Source: Streptomyces cylindrosporus (lineage in GTDB: Bacteria > Actinomycetota > Actinomycetes > Streptomycetales > Streptomycetaceae). From it: 64,000 nucleotides of DNA. The stretch's first letter is position 1; each line of letters starts with the position of its first letter. The stretch spans positions 434,001 to 498,000 of the forward strand of contig NZ_JALDAY010000001.1 in NCBI RefSeq assembly GCF_022698165.1, given 5' to 3'. Positions 16,638 to 25,014 of the stretch are shown here, piece after piece. A program made the translations under genes and the position numbers. Below the pieces are notes generated by a model. That model had not been told where the DNA came from and made no database searches. It worked only from the letters and a program-made list of their open reading frames with translations.

Positions 16638-18686
16638 TCAGACCGGCAGGCACAGCCGCAGCGCGTCGTAGACGGCGGCGTGGATGTTGCGGCTCGCGAC
16701 CGCGTCGCCGATGCGGAACAGCTGGTAGCGGCCGGTGTCGTCGCGGACCACCGTCTGCGGTCGGTGGGCGAGCAGCGCGCGGTGGTCCACCTCGCCCAAG
16801 TTGCTTGATCCGGACAGGAGTTCGCGGTACAGCTCGTCCGCCGGGAGGGTTCCGTGTTCCACGATCACGTGGTCGACGGTGAGTTCGGTGTCGGCGTCGG
16901 TGTAGTCGCTGCTCAGGGTTGCGGTCAGGCGGCCGTCCGGGGCGCGGCGCACGGCGCGCAGGCGGCGGGCGAGGGTGGTCGTGACGTCGTGTTCCGCGAA
17001 GACCCGTAGGTAGGCGGGGGAGTTCATGCTGCCGACGTCGGGGGCGAGGGTGCGTTCCGGTGTCACGTAGTGCAGGCGGGCGCCGGACGGGGCGAGCACC
17101 TCGACGGCATCGAGGGCGGGGTAGCCGCCATGGTCGTCGTAGATCAGCACCTCGCCCTTCGGGCGCAGTGAGCCGGTCAGTACGTCCCAGGTGTCGGCGA
17201 CCAGGTCCTCGCCCGCCTCCAGGAAGGTGCAGTTGGGCATGCCGCCGGTGGCGACGACGATCAGGTCGGGGTGTTCGGCGAGTACGTCGGCGGCCTCGGC
17301 GTAGGTGCCGAGGCGCAGGTCGACGCCGTGGTGCTTGCACTCGGCGACCCGCCAGTCGACGATGCCGAGCAGGTCGCGGCGGCGGGGGTTGGAGGCCGCG
17401 AGCCGGATCTGGCCGCCGGGCAGGTCACCCGCCTCGAACAGCACCACGTCATGGCCGCGTTCGCCTAGGACGCGGGCGGCCTCCAGCCCTGCCGGACCGG
17501 CGCCGACGACAACTGCCTTCCTTTGGCGGCCCGTTGTGGCCGGGATGGTGTGGGGCAGGTGGAGCTCCCGTCCGGTCGACGGGTTGTGGACGCATTTCGT
17601 GTCGCCCGAGTCGTAGATCGCGTCGAGGCAGTAACTCGCGCCCACGCAAGGGCGGATACGGTCCTCCTGGCCCGCGGCGACCTTGGCGACCAGATGCGGG
17701 TCGGCGATCTGGGCGCGGGTCATGCCGACCAGGTCGAGCAGTCCCTCGCGCAGGGCGTACCGCGCGGTGGCGGGATCCGCGATGCGGGCCGCGTGCATCA
17801 CCGGCACCCGCAGCCGGCGCCGGACCTCGCCGGTGAACTCCAGGAACGGTCCCAGCGGAGTGCCGATCGGCGGGATGGCACGTACCAGCGACGCGTCGCT
17901 CTCGATGGAGCCGCGGATGGTGCTGACGAAGTCGATGCCGTCCTCGGTGAAACGCTCGGCGGCCACCAGCGCGTCGTCGAAGGTCAGCCCGCCGGGCCGG
18001 ACCTCGTCCAGCATCAGCCGGATCCCGACCACGAAGTCCGGGCCGACCGCCTCCCGCACCGCCCGGACCACCCGGCGCGGGAACGCCATGCGGTGCTCCA
18101 GGCCGCCGCCGAACTCGTCGTCGCGGTGGTTGGTGGTGGGGGAGAGGAAGCTGTCGAGGAAGTGGCCGTACGCCTCCAACTCGATGCCGTCCAGGCCGCC
18201 TTCGCGGCAGCGCAGCGCGGCCGAGACGTAGTCGGCGGTGATCCGGTCGAGGTCCCATGCCTCGGCGGCCTTGGGGAACGCCCGGTGCGCGGGCTCGCGC
18301 AGCGGTGAGGCGGAGAGCACCGGCAGCCAGTCGCCGGTGTAGTTGCTGGTACGGCGGCCGAGATGGGTGACCTGGCACATCACCGCGGCCCCGGCCTCGT
18401 GCACCTCGTCGGTGAGCCGGCGCAGCCACGGCACGATGTCGTCCCGGTACAGCAGCAGGTTGCCGAAGGCGGGCGGGCTGTCCGGCGAGACCACGGCGGA
18501 GCCGCCGATCATGGTCAGGCCGACACCGCCGCGCGCCTTCTCGACGTGGTAGGCGCGGTAACGGTCCTTGGGCAGGCCGTCCTCGCCGAAGGCGGGTTCG
18601 TGGGAGGTGCTGACCACCCTGTTGCGCAGGGTGAGGTGTTTGAGGCGGAAGGGCTGGAGCAGGGGATCGAGGCTCTGGGCGGGCAT
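16638..18686 (-). CDS. TMADH/old-yellow-enzyme family flavoprotein demethylase (DgcA/StcD-like)
   Basis: A 682-residue protein with an N-terminal FMN-binding TIM barrel (LTLRNRVVSTSHEPAFG, GGVGLTMIGGS), an iron-sulfur segment and a C-terminal NAD(P)/FAD module (AVVVGAGPAGLEAARVLGERG, about residue 390). This is the layout of trimethylamine dehydrogenase, dimethylglycine demethylase and N-methylproline demethylase. The iron-sulfur segment reads CVGASYC with a later TKCVHNP, so one Cys of the usual CxxCxxxC pattern is absent. ATG at 18686 has a GAGGAG site. It is the first gene of the operon and probably removes a methyl group after the Rieske step. Two repeats of an IclR-like operator lie upstream. 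Confidence 0.85.
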   Translation of the reverse strand: MPAQSLDPLLQPFRLKHLTLRNRVVSTSHEPAFGEDGLPKDRYRAYHVEKARGGVGLTMIGGSAVVSPDSPPAFGNLLLYRDDIVPWLRRLTDEVHEAGAAVMCQVTHLGRRTSNYTGDWLPVLSASPLREPAHRAFPKAAEAWDLDRITADYVSAALRCREGGLDGIELEAYGHFLDSFLSPTTNHRDDEFGGGLEHRMAFPRRVVRAVREAVGPDFVVGIRLMLDEVRPGGLTFDDALVAAERFTEDGIDFVSTIRGSIESDASLVRAIPPIGTPLGPFLEFTGEVRRRLRVPVMHAARIADPATARYALREGLLDLVGMTRAQIADPHLVAKVAAGQEDRIRPCVGASYCLDAIYDSGDTKCVHNPSTGRELHLPHTIPATTGRQRKAVVVGAGPAGLEAARVLGERGHDVVLFEAGDLPGGQIRLAASNPRRRDLLGIVDWRVAECKHHGVDLRLGTYAEAADVLAEHPDLIVVATGGMPNCTFLEAGEDLVADTWDVLTGSLRPKGEVLIYDDHGGYPALDAVEVLAPSGARLHYVTPERTLAPDVGSMNSPAYLRVFAEHDVTTTLARRLRAVRRAPDGRLTATLSSDYTDADTELTVDHVIVEHGTLPADELYRELLSGSSNLGEVDHRALLAHRPQTVVRDDTGRYQLFRIGDAVASRNIHAAVYDALRLCLPV

Positions 18687-18759
18687 GACCGCTCCTCGGG
18701 AGGTGGGGTGCCGACGGCCACGTCAGGGCAGGGGTGGCTGCATGGCCGTAACGGCTGTA

Positions 18760-18788
18760 TCGCATTGCGAAACAGATGCGCGATGCGA
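18760..18788 (-). promoter_or_regulatory. Two IclR-like operator repeats upstream of the demethylase operon
   Basis: TCGCATTGCGA (18760-18770) is a perfect inverted repeat around one base. CGCGATGCGA (18779-18788) is a related second copy. Read on the minus strand, TGTCTCGCATCGCGC and TGTTTCGCAATGCGA are direct repeats about 18-20 bases apart. They lie between the IclR gene and the operon, so IclR is the natural candidate to bind them. Confidence 0.5.
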
Positions 18789-18856
18789 GACAAATGGTGG
18801 AGTCGCAAACCCGCGGCCGTCAAGAGCCGACCGCGGCCGCCGGTCCCGGTCCGCGG

Positions 18857-19639
18857 TCAGCCGTTCTTGTGGTGCCCCCGGCGCCACGAGATCCGCGCGC
18901 CCGCCTCCCGCACCCGTTCGGCCAGCGCCGGCACGGTGTGCTCGTTGACGCGGAACGTCGGGCCCGAGACGGTGACGGCGGCCACGACCTGGCCGTCCGG
19001 CGAGCGCACCGGTGCGGCGATCGCGGCCAGCCCGATCTCGTGCTCCTGCGAGGTGGTGGCGTACCCGCGTTCGCGTACCGTCCGCAACTCGGCCTTCAGC
19101 AGCGCCGGTTCGGTGATCGTGTGCGGGGTGTACCGCAAGAGCCCGCGCCCCAGCACCTCGTCGGCCTGCTCCTCGGGCATGTGCGCGAGGAAGAGCTTGC
19201 CGGCCGCGGTGGCGTGCAGGGGGCTGCGCTTGCCGACCCAGTCGACGCTGGAGATGGTCGCGCCGCCCATCTCCTGGTCGATGGTGATCACTTCGAGGCC
19301 GTCGTGGATCGCGAGGTTCACCGTCTCGCCCACCTCGGCGGCCAGCTCCCGGCAGACCGGGCGGCTGAGCAGGGACAGGTCGCTCTGCCGTCCGGCGCCC
19401 GCGGCCAGCTCGACCATGCCGAAGCCGAGGCGGTAGCGCCCGCGCTCGGCGTCCTGCTCGACCAGACCGCGCGACTCCAGGGTGGCCAGGAGCCGGAAGA
19501 CCGTCGCCTTGTGCAGACCCAGCGCCTCGGCGAGTTCGGTCACTCCGGACGGCCCGCGCCGGGACAGCGACTGGAGGATCGAGACGGCGCGGCCCACCGA
19601 CTGCACCGAGGTGTCACGGGGCCTTCCGGTGCTGGTCAT
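18857..19639 (-). CDS. IclR-family transcriptional regulator
   Basis: A 260-residue regulator with an N-terminal helix-turn-helix (AVSILQSLSRRGPSGVTELAEALGLHKATVFRLLATLESRGLV in segments, about residues 20-60) and a C-terminal IclR effector domain (ATAAGKLFLAHMP, GLAAIAAPVRSPDGQVVAAVTVSG). I chose ATG 19639; the longer in-frame start gives an Ala/Val-rich N-terminus that does not belong to the family. No ribosome site is seen, and TATCCT lies 7 bases upstream, so the mRNA may be leaderless. It is flanked by the demethylase operon downstream on the same strand and by a divergent ABC transporter operon, and candidate operators stand before both. Confidence 0.87.
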   Translation of the reverse strand: MTSTGRPRDTSVQSVGRAVSILQSLSRRGPSGVTELAEALGLHKATVFRLLATLESRGLVEQDAERGRYRLGFGMVELAAGAGRQSDLSLLSRPVCRELAAEVGETVNLAIHDGLEVITIDQEMGGATISSVDWVGKRSPLHATAAGKLFLAHMPEEQADEVLGRGLLRYTPHTITEPALLKAELRTVRERGYATTSQEHEIGLAAIAAPVRSPDGQVVAAVTVSGPTFRVNEHTVPALAERVREAGARISWRRGHHKNG

Positions 19640-19646
19640 GGCGGAA

Positions 19647-19652
19647 AGGATA
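19647..19652 (-). promoter_or_regulatory. Putative -10 hexamer TATCCT for a leaderless iclR mRNA
   Basis: On the minus strand TATCCT is followed by 7 bases and the ATG at 19639. No Shine-Dalgarno site is present. The -35 region is not recognisable. Confidence 0.45.
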
Positions 19653-19821
19653 GCCAGCCGGGCGGCTGCCACCGCGGCCACAACAGCAGTCACCGCCACT
19701 GCCGCCACCGCGGCCCGTGGCCCCGCCCCGCCGGTTACGGGTCCGTTTCGCCGGTTAATTCTCCGCGCCCGAGGGTTGGCGGGAAACCGTCCGCTGGCTA
19801 TCGTTCACGCACTCCACTCAA

Positions 19822-19837
19822 TCGTTCCACTGAACGA
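19822..19837 (+). promoter_or_regulatory. Palindromic operator upstream of the peptide-transporter operon
   Basis: TCGTTC and GAACGA form a perfect 6-bp inverted repeat around CACT. GTTC-N4-GAAC type sites are common for IclR-family proteins. It ends 23 bases before the ATG of the binding-protein gene and just upstream of its AGAAGGA ribosome site, so a bound protein would block transcription. Candidate binders are the divergent IclR or the TetR encoded at the end of the operon. Confidence 0.55.
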
Positions 19838-19860
19838 ATAGCGAGAAGGACGGTCGGCCC

Positions 19861-21444
19861 ATGCCCGACACCCACCACCCAGGACGGCGGTCGTTCCTCA
19901 CCGCCGGCGCCGCGGGCGCCGCCTGCCTCGGTGCGTCCTGGCTGCTGTCCGGATGCTCGGGCGCGGACGCCGGCACGGTGTTGCCGGCCGCGGCGCCGGG
20001 GGGCACCCCGGACCGCGGCGGCACCCTCCGCATCGCCCGGCCGCCCGCCTCGGACGCCGAGACCCTCGACCCGGCAAGCTCCCTGTCGGCGTACGAATAC
20101 CTCGGCGCCCTCTACAACCGCCTGGTCCGGGTCGGCAGCGACGGCGAACTCGCCCCGGACCTCGCCGAGTCCTGGGAGTCCGACGCCAAGGCCACCACCT
20201 GGACCTTCCGGCTCCGCAAGGGCGTCACCTTCCACGACGGCCGGGCCTTCACCTCGGCCGACGCCGCCTACACCCTGCGCCACATCATCGACAAGGCGAC
20301 CGCGTCCCCGCAGGCCGCCGTCCTTGCCCCGCTCATCGACGCGAAGACCCTGCGCACCCCCGACGCGCACACCCTCGTCGTCCCGCTGAAGTCCCCGAAC
20401 GCCGAGTTCCCCAGCCTGCTCACGCACTACAACTGCTACGTCGTCCCGGACGGCAGCGCGAAGTCCGTCGGCCGCACCGGCATCGGCACCGGCCCCTTCA
20501 AGCTGGAGTCCTTCGCACCCGCAGGCCCCGGCCGCGTCACCGCCTACGCCGACCACTGGGCCGGGCGGCCCGTCCTCGACGCGATCTCCTTTTACTCGGT
20601 CGCCGACATGTCGGCCCGCGCCAATGCCCTCCTGGCCGGCCAGGTCGACCTGCTCTCGCAGACCAACCTCGACTTCGCGACGGCCCGGGTGGTCGCCGCC
20701 TCCGACCGCGCGACCGTCGCCCGCGTGAAGAACGCCCAGTGGTACGTCCTCCCGATGCTCACCACCGACAAGCCCTTCACCGACGTACGCGTACGCCAGG
20801 CGATGAAGCTCGCCTACGACCCCGAGCACGTGGTGAAGGTCGCGCTCCAGGGCGCCGGTACCGCGGGCTGGGACAACCCGGTCCCGCCCGACGACCCGCT
20901 GCACATCGCCGCGCACCCGAAGCACGACCCGGAGCAGGCGAAGCACCTGCTCAAGCAGGCCGGTCAGGAGGGTCTGGCGATCGACCTCTACACCTCCGCC
21001 TACGACCCCCTGCTCACGCCGATGGCCCTCGCCTACCAGGAGTCCGCCAAGCGGGCCGGCATCCGCATCCGGGTCAAGACGGCCGCCGCGGACTCGTACT
21101 ACACGCAGATCTGGATGAAGAAGCCGCTGATGGCGACCTACTGGTACACGGGCCGGCCCGTCGACCAGCTCTTCACGCAGATCTTCCGCAGCGGCTCCTC
21201 GTACAACGAGACCGCCTGGTCCGACAAGGCCTTCGACACGCTCCTGGACCGCGCCCGCGCCGAGACCGACGACGCCTCGCGCCGCGAACTCTACGGCCAG
21301 GCCCAGACGATGGTGATCGAGAAGGGCGGGGCGATGACCCCGATGTTCGCCGACCGGCTCGTGGGGATCTCCCGCAAGGTGCGCGGATACGCCGAGCACG
21401 GCTTCGAGTTCGACTACCTCGGCATCGGCCTGAAGGGAGCCTGA
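19861..21444 (+). CDS. Peptide/opine-type ABC transporter substrate-binding lipoprotein (SBP_bac_5 family)
   Basis: A 527-residue extracellular solute-binding protein. The N-terminus has a twin-arginine motif (RRSFLTAG) followed by a lipobox LSGC at about residue 34, so it is probably Tat-exported and lipid-anchored. The mature part follows the cluster 5 pattern of oligopeptide, dipeptide and nickel receptors: GGTLRIARPP, LAPDLAESWE, TTWTFRLRKGVTFHDGRAF in segments. It is the first gene of a six-gene coupled operon and starts 2 bases plus a stop before the permease. The ligand is unknown. Confidence 0.9.
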   Translation: MPDTHHPGRRSFLTAGAAGAACLGASWLLSGCSGADAGTVLPAAAPGGTPDRGGTLRIARPPASDAETLDPASSLSAYEYLGALYNRLVRVGSDGELAPDLAESWESDAKATTWTFRLRKGVTFHDGRAFTSADAAYTLRHIIDKATASPQAAVLAPLIDAKTLRTPDAHTLVVPLKSPNAEFPSLLTHYNCYVVPDGSAKSVGRTGIGTGPFKLESFAPAGPGRVTAYADHWAGRPVLDAISFYSVADMSARANALLAGQVDLLSQTNLDFATARVVAASDRATVARVKNAQWYVLPMLTTDKPFTDVRVRQAMKLAYDPEHVVKVALQGAGTAGWDNPVPPDDPLHIAAHPKHDPEQAKHLLKQAGQEGLAIDLYTSAYDPLLTPMALAYQESAKRAGIRIRVKTAAADSYYTQIWMKKPLMATYWYTGRPVDQLFTQIFRSGSSYNETAWSDKAFDTLLDRARAETDDASRRELYGQAQTMVIEKGGAMTPMFADRLVGISRKVRGYAEHGFEFDYLGIGLKGA

Positions 21445-21446
21445 GC

Positions 21447-22400
21447 ATGCTCGTGTTCGTCGCCCGCCGACTGGCTGCCGCCATCGGCACGCTGCTCCTC
21501 TCCTCCGTCCTGGTCTTCCTCGCCCTGCAGGCCTTGCCCGGCGACGTCGCCACCCAGATCCTCGGCAAGGACGCCACCCCCGACGCGGTCGCCGCCCTGC
21601 GCAAGCAACTCGGACTCGACCAGCCTGCCTGGGAGCGCTACTTCGACTGGATCAAGGGCGCTGTGCACGGCGACTTCGGTACGTCGCTGGTCTCCGGCAA
21701 GCCGGTGGGCAGCGAGGTCGCCCAGTACCTGGGCAACTCGGCCCTCATCGCCGTCGTCACCATCGTCTTCGCGGTGACCGGGTCCCTCGTGCTGGGCATC
21801 CTCGCCGGGCTGTACCGCGACCGCTGGGCCGACCACGTGATCTCCACCGCCAGCCTGGTCGGCATGAGCGTCCCGGAGTTCGTGGTCGCCACCGTCCTGG
21901 TGCTGTGCTTCTCGGTCGCGCTGCCGTGGTTCCCGGCGGTCGTCCTGTACGGCCCCGACGCGAGCGTCGGCCAACTCCTGCCCGCCGTATGGCTTCCCGC
22001 GCTCGCGCTCGCCATCGTGATGGCCGCCTACATCGTGCGCATGGCCCGCACGTCGGTCATCGATGTCATGGCGAGTGAGTACGTCACCACGGCCCGGCTC
22101 AAGGGCCTGTCCACCTGGCGGGTGGTCACCCGGCACGCCCTGCCGAGCGCCCTGCTGCCCACCCTGCACGTCATCGCCCTCAACGTGGCCTGGCTGGTGG
22201 GCGGTGTCGCCGTCGTCGAGAACGTCTTCAACTACCCCGGCATCGGCAAGCTGATGCTCACCTCCGTGCAGAACCGGGACCTGCCGGTCGTGCAGGCCGT
22301 CGCCCTGATCAGCGCCGTCGTGTACGTCGTCTGCAACCTCGCCGCCGACCTCGGCGCCATGGCCCTCAACCCCAAGCTCCGTACGCGCGGGAGGACTTGA
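21447..22400 (+). CDS. DppB-type ABC transporter permease
   Basis: A 317-residue inner-membrane permease with six predicted membrane segments. It begins MLVFVARRLAAAIGTLL, has the ALPGDVATQILGKDA segment typical of DppB N-termini and an EAA-loop region SEYVTTARLKGLSTWRVVTRHAL (in segments, about residue 215), where it contacts the ATPase. ATG at 21447 follows the receptor stop by 2 bases. Its own stop shares one base with the next start (TGATG). Confidence 0.92.
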   Translation: MLVFVARRLAAAIGTLLLSSVLVFLALQALPGDVATQILGKDATPDAVAALRKQLGLDQPAWERYFDWIKGAVHGDFGTSLVSGKPVGSEVAQYLGNSALIAVVTIVFAVTGSLVLGILAGLYRDRWADHVISTASLVGMSVPEFVVATVLVLCFSVALPWFPAVVLYGPDASVGQLLPAVWLPALALAIVMAAYIVRMARTSVIDVMASEYVTTARLKGLSTWRVVTRHALPSALLPTLHVIALNVAWLVGGVAVVENVFNYPGIGKLMLTSVQNRDLPVVQAVALISAVVYVVCNLAADLGAMALNPKLRTRGRT

Positions 22401-23287
22401 TGACCACCCTCGACACCGCCCCACCGGCAGTACCCCAGGCCCGCACCACCGCACGCGCCTGGCGCACCCTGCGCTCCTCCCGAACGGCCCTCGTCGGCCT
22501 GGCAATTGTGGGCGTCCACACGCTGATCGCCCTCCTCGCCCCCCTGCTCACCTCCTACGACCCCATCGCCAACGACCCCTCCCACGCCCTCCTCGGATCG
22601 AGCTGGTCGCACTGGGCCGGCACCGACCAGTACGGCCGGGACGTCCTCACCCGGGTGCTGTACGGCGGCCGTTACGCGCTCGGCGTCTCCGTCGTCGCCA
22701 CCGTCATCGCCCTCGCCATCGGCACGGTCATCGGCTGTGCGGCGGCGCTGCGCGGCGGCTGGTTCGACGACGTGCTGGGCCGGATCCTCGACGCGGTGCT
22801 GTCGGTGCCGGCCATCCTCGCGCTGCTCGTCGTCGTGACCGCGCTCGGCACCGGCCCGGCGGTCATCGTGATCGCCGTCGCCGTGGTGTTCGTGCCCCAG
22901 GTCGTACGGGTGGTGCGGGGCGCGGCGCTGGCCGTCGTACCCGCCGACTACGTGACCGCGGCCCGCGCACGCGGCGAGCGCACCTGGTCGATCCTGTGGC
23001 GGGAGGTGCTGCCCAACATCGCCGACGTGGTGTGCGTGGAATTCGCCATGCGGGCCTCCTGGGTCGTGCTGCTGATCTCCTCGCTGTCCTTCCTCGGCTT
23101 CGGCGCCGACCCGCCGACCCCCGACTGGGGGCTCATGGTCGCCGAGAACCGCACCGCCATCACCGTCGTCCCGATGGCGAGCCTCGCGCCGATCATCGCC
23201 CTGGCCACGCTCGTGGTCGGGCTCAACCTCGCGGCCGACGGCCTGTCCAAGGCGTGGGGCGTGGACCGGATCAGGGAGGGCTCCTGA
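22400..23287 (+). CDS. DppC-type ABC transporter permease
   Basis: A 295-residue second permease with the DppC pattern: a hydrophilic N-terminus, HWAGTDQYGRDVLTRVLYGGR (in segments, about residue 75) and an EAA loop ADYVTAARARGERTWSILWREVLPN (in segments). I chose ATG 22400, which overlaps the preceding stop by one base, over a TTG one codon upstream. It pairs with the preceding permease to form the membrane channel. Confidence 0.92.
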   Translation: MTTLDTAPPAVPQARTTARAWRTLRSSRTALVGLAIVGVHTLIALLAPLLTSYDPIANDPSHALLGSSWSHWAGTDQYGRDVLTRVLYGGRYALGVSVVATVIALAIGTVIGCAAALRGGWFDDVLGRILDAVLSVPAILALLVVVTALGTGPAVIVIAVAVVFVPQVVRVVRGAALAVVPADYVTAARARGERTWSILWREVLPNIADVVCVEFAMRASWVVLLISSLSFLGFGADPPTPDWGLMVAENRTAITVVPMASLAPIIALATLVVGLNLAADGLSKAWGVDRIREGS

Positions 23288-25014
23288 TGGCCCCGATCGT
23301 CTCCGTCAACTCCCTCTGTGTTTCCTACCGTTCGGGCGGCCGTGACGTGCCCGTCGTGCACGACGTGTCCTTCGAGGTCGCCGAGGGGCGCACGCTGGCC
23401 CTCGTCGGCGAGTCCGGCAGCGGCAAGTCGACCGTCGCGGCCACCCTGCTCGGCCATCTGCGGCACGGCTCGCGCCTGGACGGCGGGAGCGTGCGGGTGG
23501 ACGGCAAGGACGTGTTCGCCCTGTCCGTACCGGAGTTGCGGCGGCTTCGCGGCGGGACCGTGGCGATGGTCGGCCAGAACGCCGGGCACGCGCTCACCCC
23601 GTCCATGCGCGTCGGACGGCAGATCGCCGAGGCAGGCGGCGAGGTCCCGGTCCTCGACCTCCTCGAACAGGTACGGCTGCCCCGCCCCGCCGACCTCGCG
23701 CGCCGCTACCCGCACGAACTCTCCGGCGGCCAGCAGCAGCGCGTCGCCATCGCCATGGCCCTCGCGGCCCGCCCCAAGGTCCTCGTCCTCGACGAGCCCA
23801 CGACCGGCCTCGACGTCGTCACCCAGCGCGGCATCCTCGACCTCGTCACCGCCCTGCGCGACGAACTCGGCCTGGCCGCCGTGCTGGTGAGCCACGACCT
23901 CGGGGTGGTCGCGCGGATGGCCGACGAGGTGAGCGTGCTGCGGTCGGGCTGGGTCGTGGAGTCGGCGCCCACCCGCACACTCTTCGCCGGTGCCCAACAC
24001 GCCTACACCAAGCGCCTGTTGGCGAGTGTGCCGCGCTTGACCGACGACGGGCTCGCCCTTGTCGGGGAGAACGGTGAACGGGAGGTGCGGGCGAAGGCGG
24101 TGGTGGACGCGGACGCCCCGGTCGCGGTGTCGGCGACGGACGTCACCATCGACTACGGGACGGCCCGTGCCGTGCACGGTGTCTCCTTCGACGTCCGGCG
24201 CGGCGAGATCGTCGCCCTCGTCGGGGAGTCGGGCAGCGGCAAGTCCACCCTCGCCTGGTCCCTCGCCGGTCTGCGCGCCCCCTCGGGCGGCACGATGAGC
24301 CACGGCTCCGGCGACCTGGCCAAGCCCGCCCGCGGGCGCCCCACCGCACTACGGCGGTTGGTCCAGCTGGTGTTCCAGAACGCCGACACCTCCCTCAACC
24401 CGCGCCGCACGGTCGGCGACGCGATCCGCCGCCCCCTCCGCTTCTTCGGTACCGCCCCCGACCGGCGGCAGGCCGCCACCCGTGCCCTCGACCTCATCCG
24501 GGACGTGCGTCTGGACCCGGCACTCGCCGACCGGCTGCCCGCCCAGCTCTCCGGCGGCCAGCGCCAACGCATCGGCATCGCGCGAGCGTTGGCGGGCGAG
24601 CCGGACGTACTGATCGCCGACGAGATCACCACCGCGCTGGACGTCTCGGTCCAGGCCGAGGTGCTGCGCCTGCTCGACGACCTGCGCCGGGAACGGCAGT
24701 TGGCCTGCCTGTTCATCAGCCACGACCTGGCCGTCGTACGGGGCATCGCCGACCGCGTGCTGGTCCTGCGCCAGGGCGTGGTCGTCGAGGAGGGCCCGAC
24801 CGAGGCCGTCTTCGCCGACCCGGCCCACCCCTACACCCGGGAGCTGATGGCCGCGGCCCTCGAACCCGACCCCGACGCCGAGCCGTTCGTCGAGGCTGCG
24901 CCGGAGTGGCTCGACGCGGCCGAGCCCGACGACGTATGGGCCGATCACGGCGACGGCCACCGCGTCCGCCGCTGGCGCCCGGCCAGCACCTCTGTCCCCG
25001 AAGGAGTTTCGTGA
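23287..25014 (+). CDS. Fused DppD-DppF-type ABC transporter ATPase with two nucleotide-binding domains
   Basis: A 575-residue protein with two complete ATPase domains in tandem, as in fused peptide-transporter ATPases. The first has Walker A GESGSGKST (about residue 45), signature LSGGQQQRVAIAMAL and Walker B VLVLDEPTTGLD. The second has Walker A GESGSGKST (about residue 315), signature LSGGQRQRIGIARAL and Walker B VLIADEITTALD. ATG at 23287 overlaps the permease stop by one base. It should power the two permeases upstream. The stop overlaps the next GTG start by 4 bases. Confidence 0.93.
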   Translation: MAPIVSVNSLCVSYRSGGRDVPVVHDVSFEVAEGRTLALVGESGSGKSTVAATLLGHLRHGSRLDGGSVRVDGKDVFALSVPELRRLRGGTVAMVGQNAGHALTPSMRVGRQIAEAGGEVPVLDLLEQVRLPRPADLARRYPHELSGGQQQRVAIAMALAARPKVLVLDEPTTGLDVVTQRGILDLVTALRDELGLAAVLVSHDLGVVARMADEVSVLRSGWVVESAPTRTLFAGAQHAYTKRLLASVPRLTDDGLALVGENGEREVRAKAVVDADAPVAVSATDVTIDYGTARAVHGVSFDVRRGEIVALVGESGSGKSTLAWSLAGLRAPSGGTMSHGSGDLAKPARGRPTALRRLVQLVFQNADTSLNPRRTVGDAIRRPLRFFGTAPDRRQAATRALDLIRDVRLDPALADRLPAQLSGGQRQRIGIARALAGEPDVLIADEITTALDVSVQAEVLRLLDDLRRERQLACLFISHDLAVVRGIADRVLVLRQGVVVEEGPTEAVFADPAHPYTRELMAAALEPDPDAEPFVEAAPEWLDAAEPDDVWADHGDGHRVRRWRPASTSVPEGVS

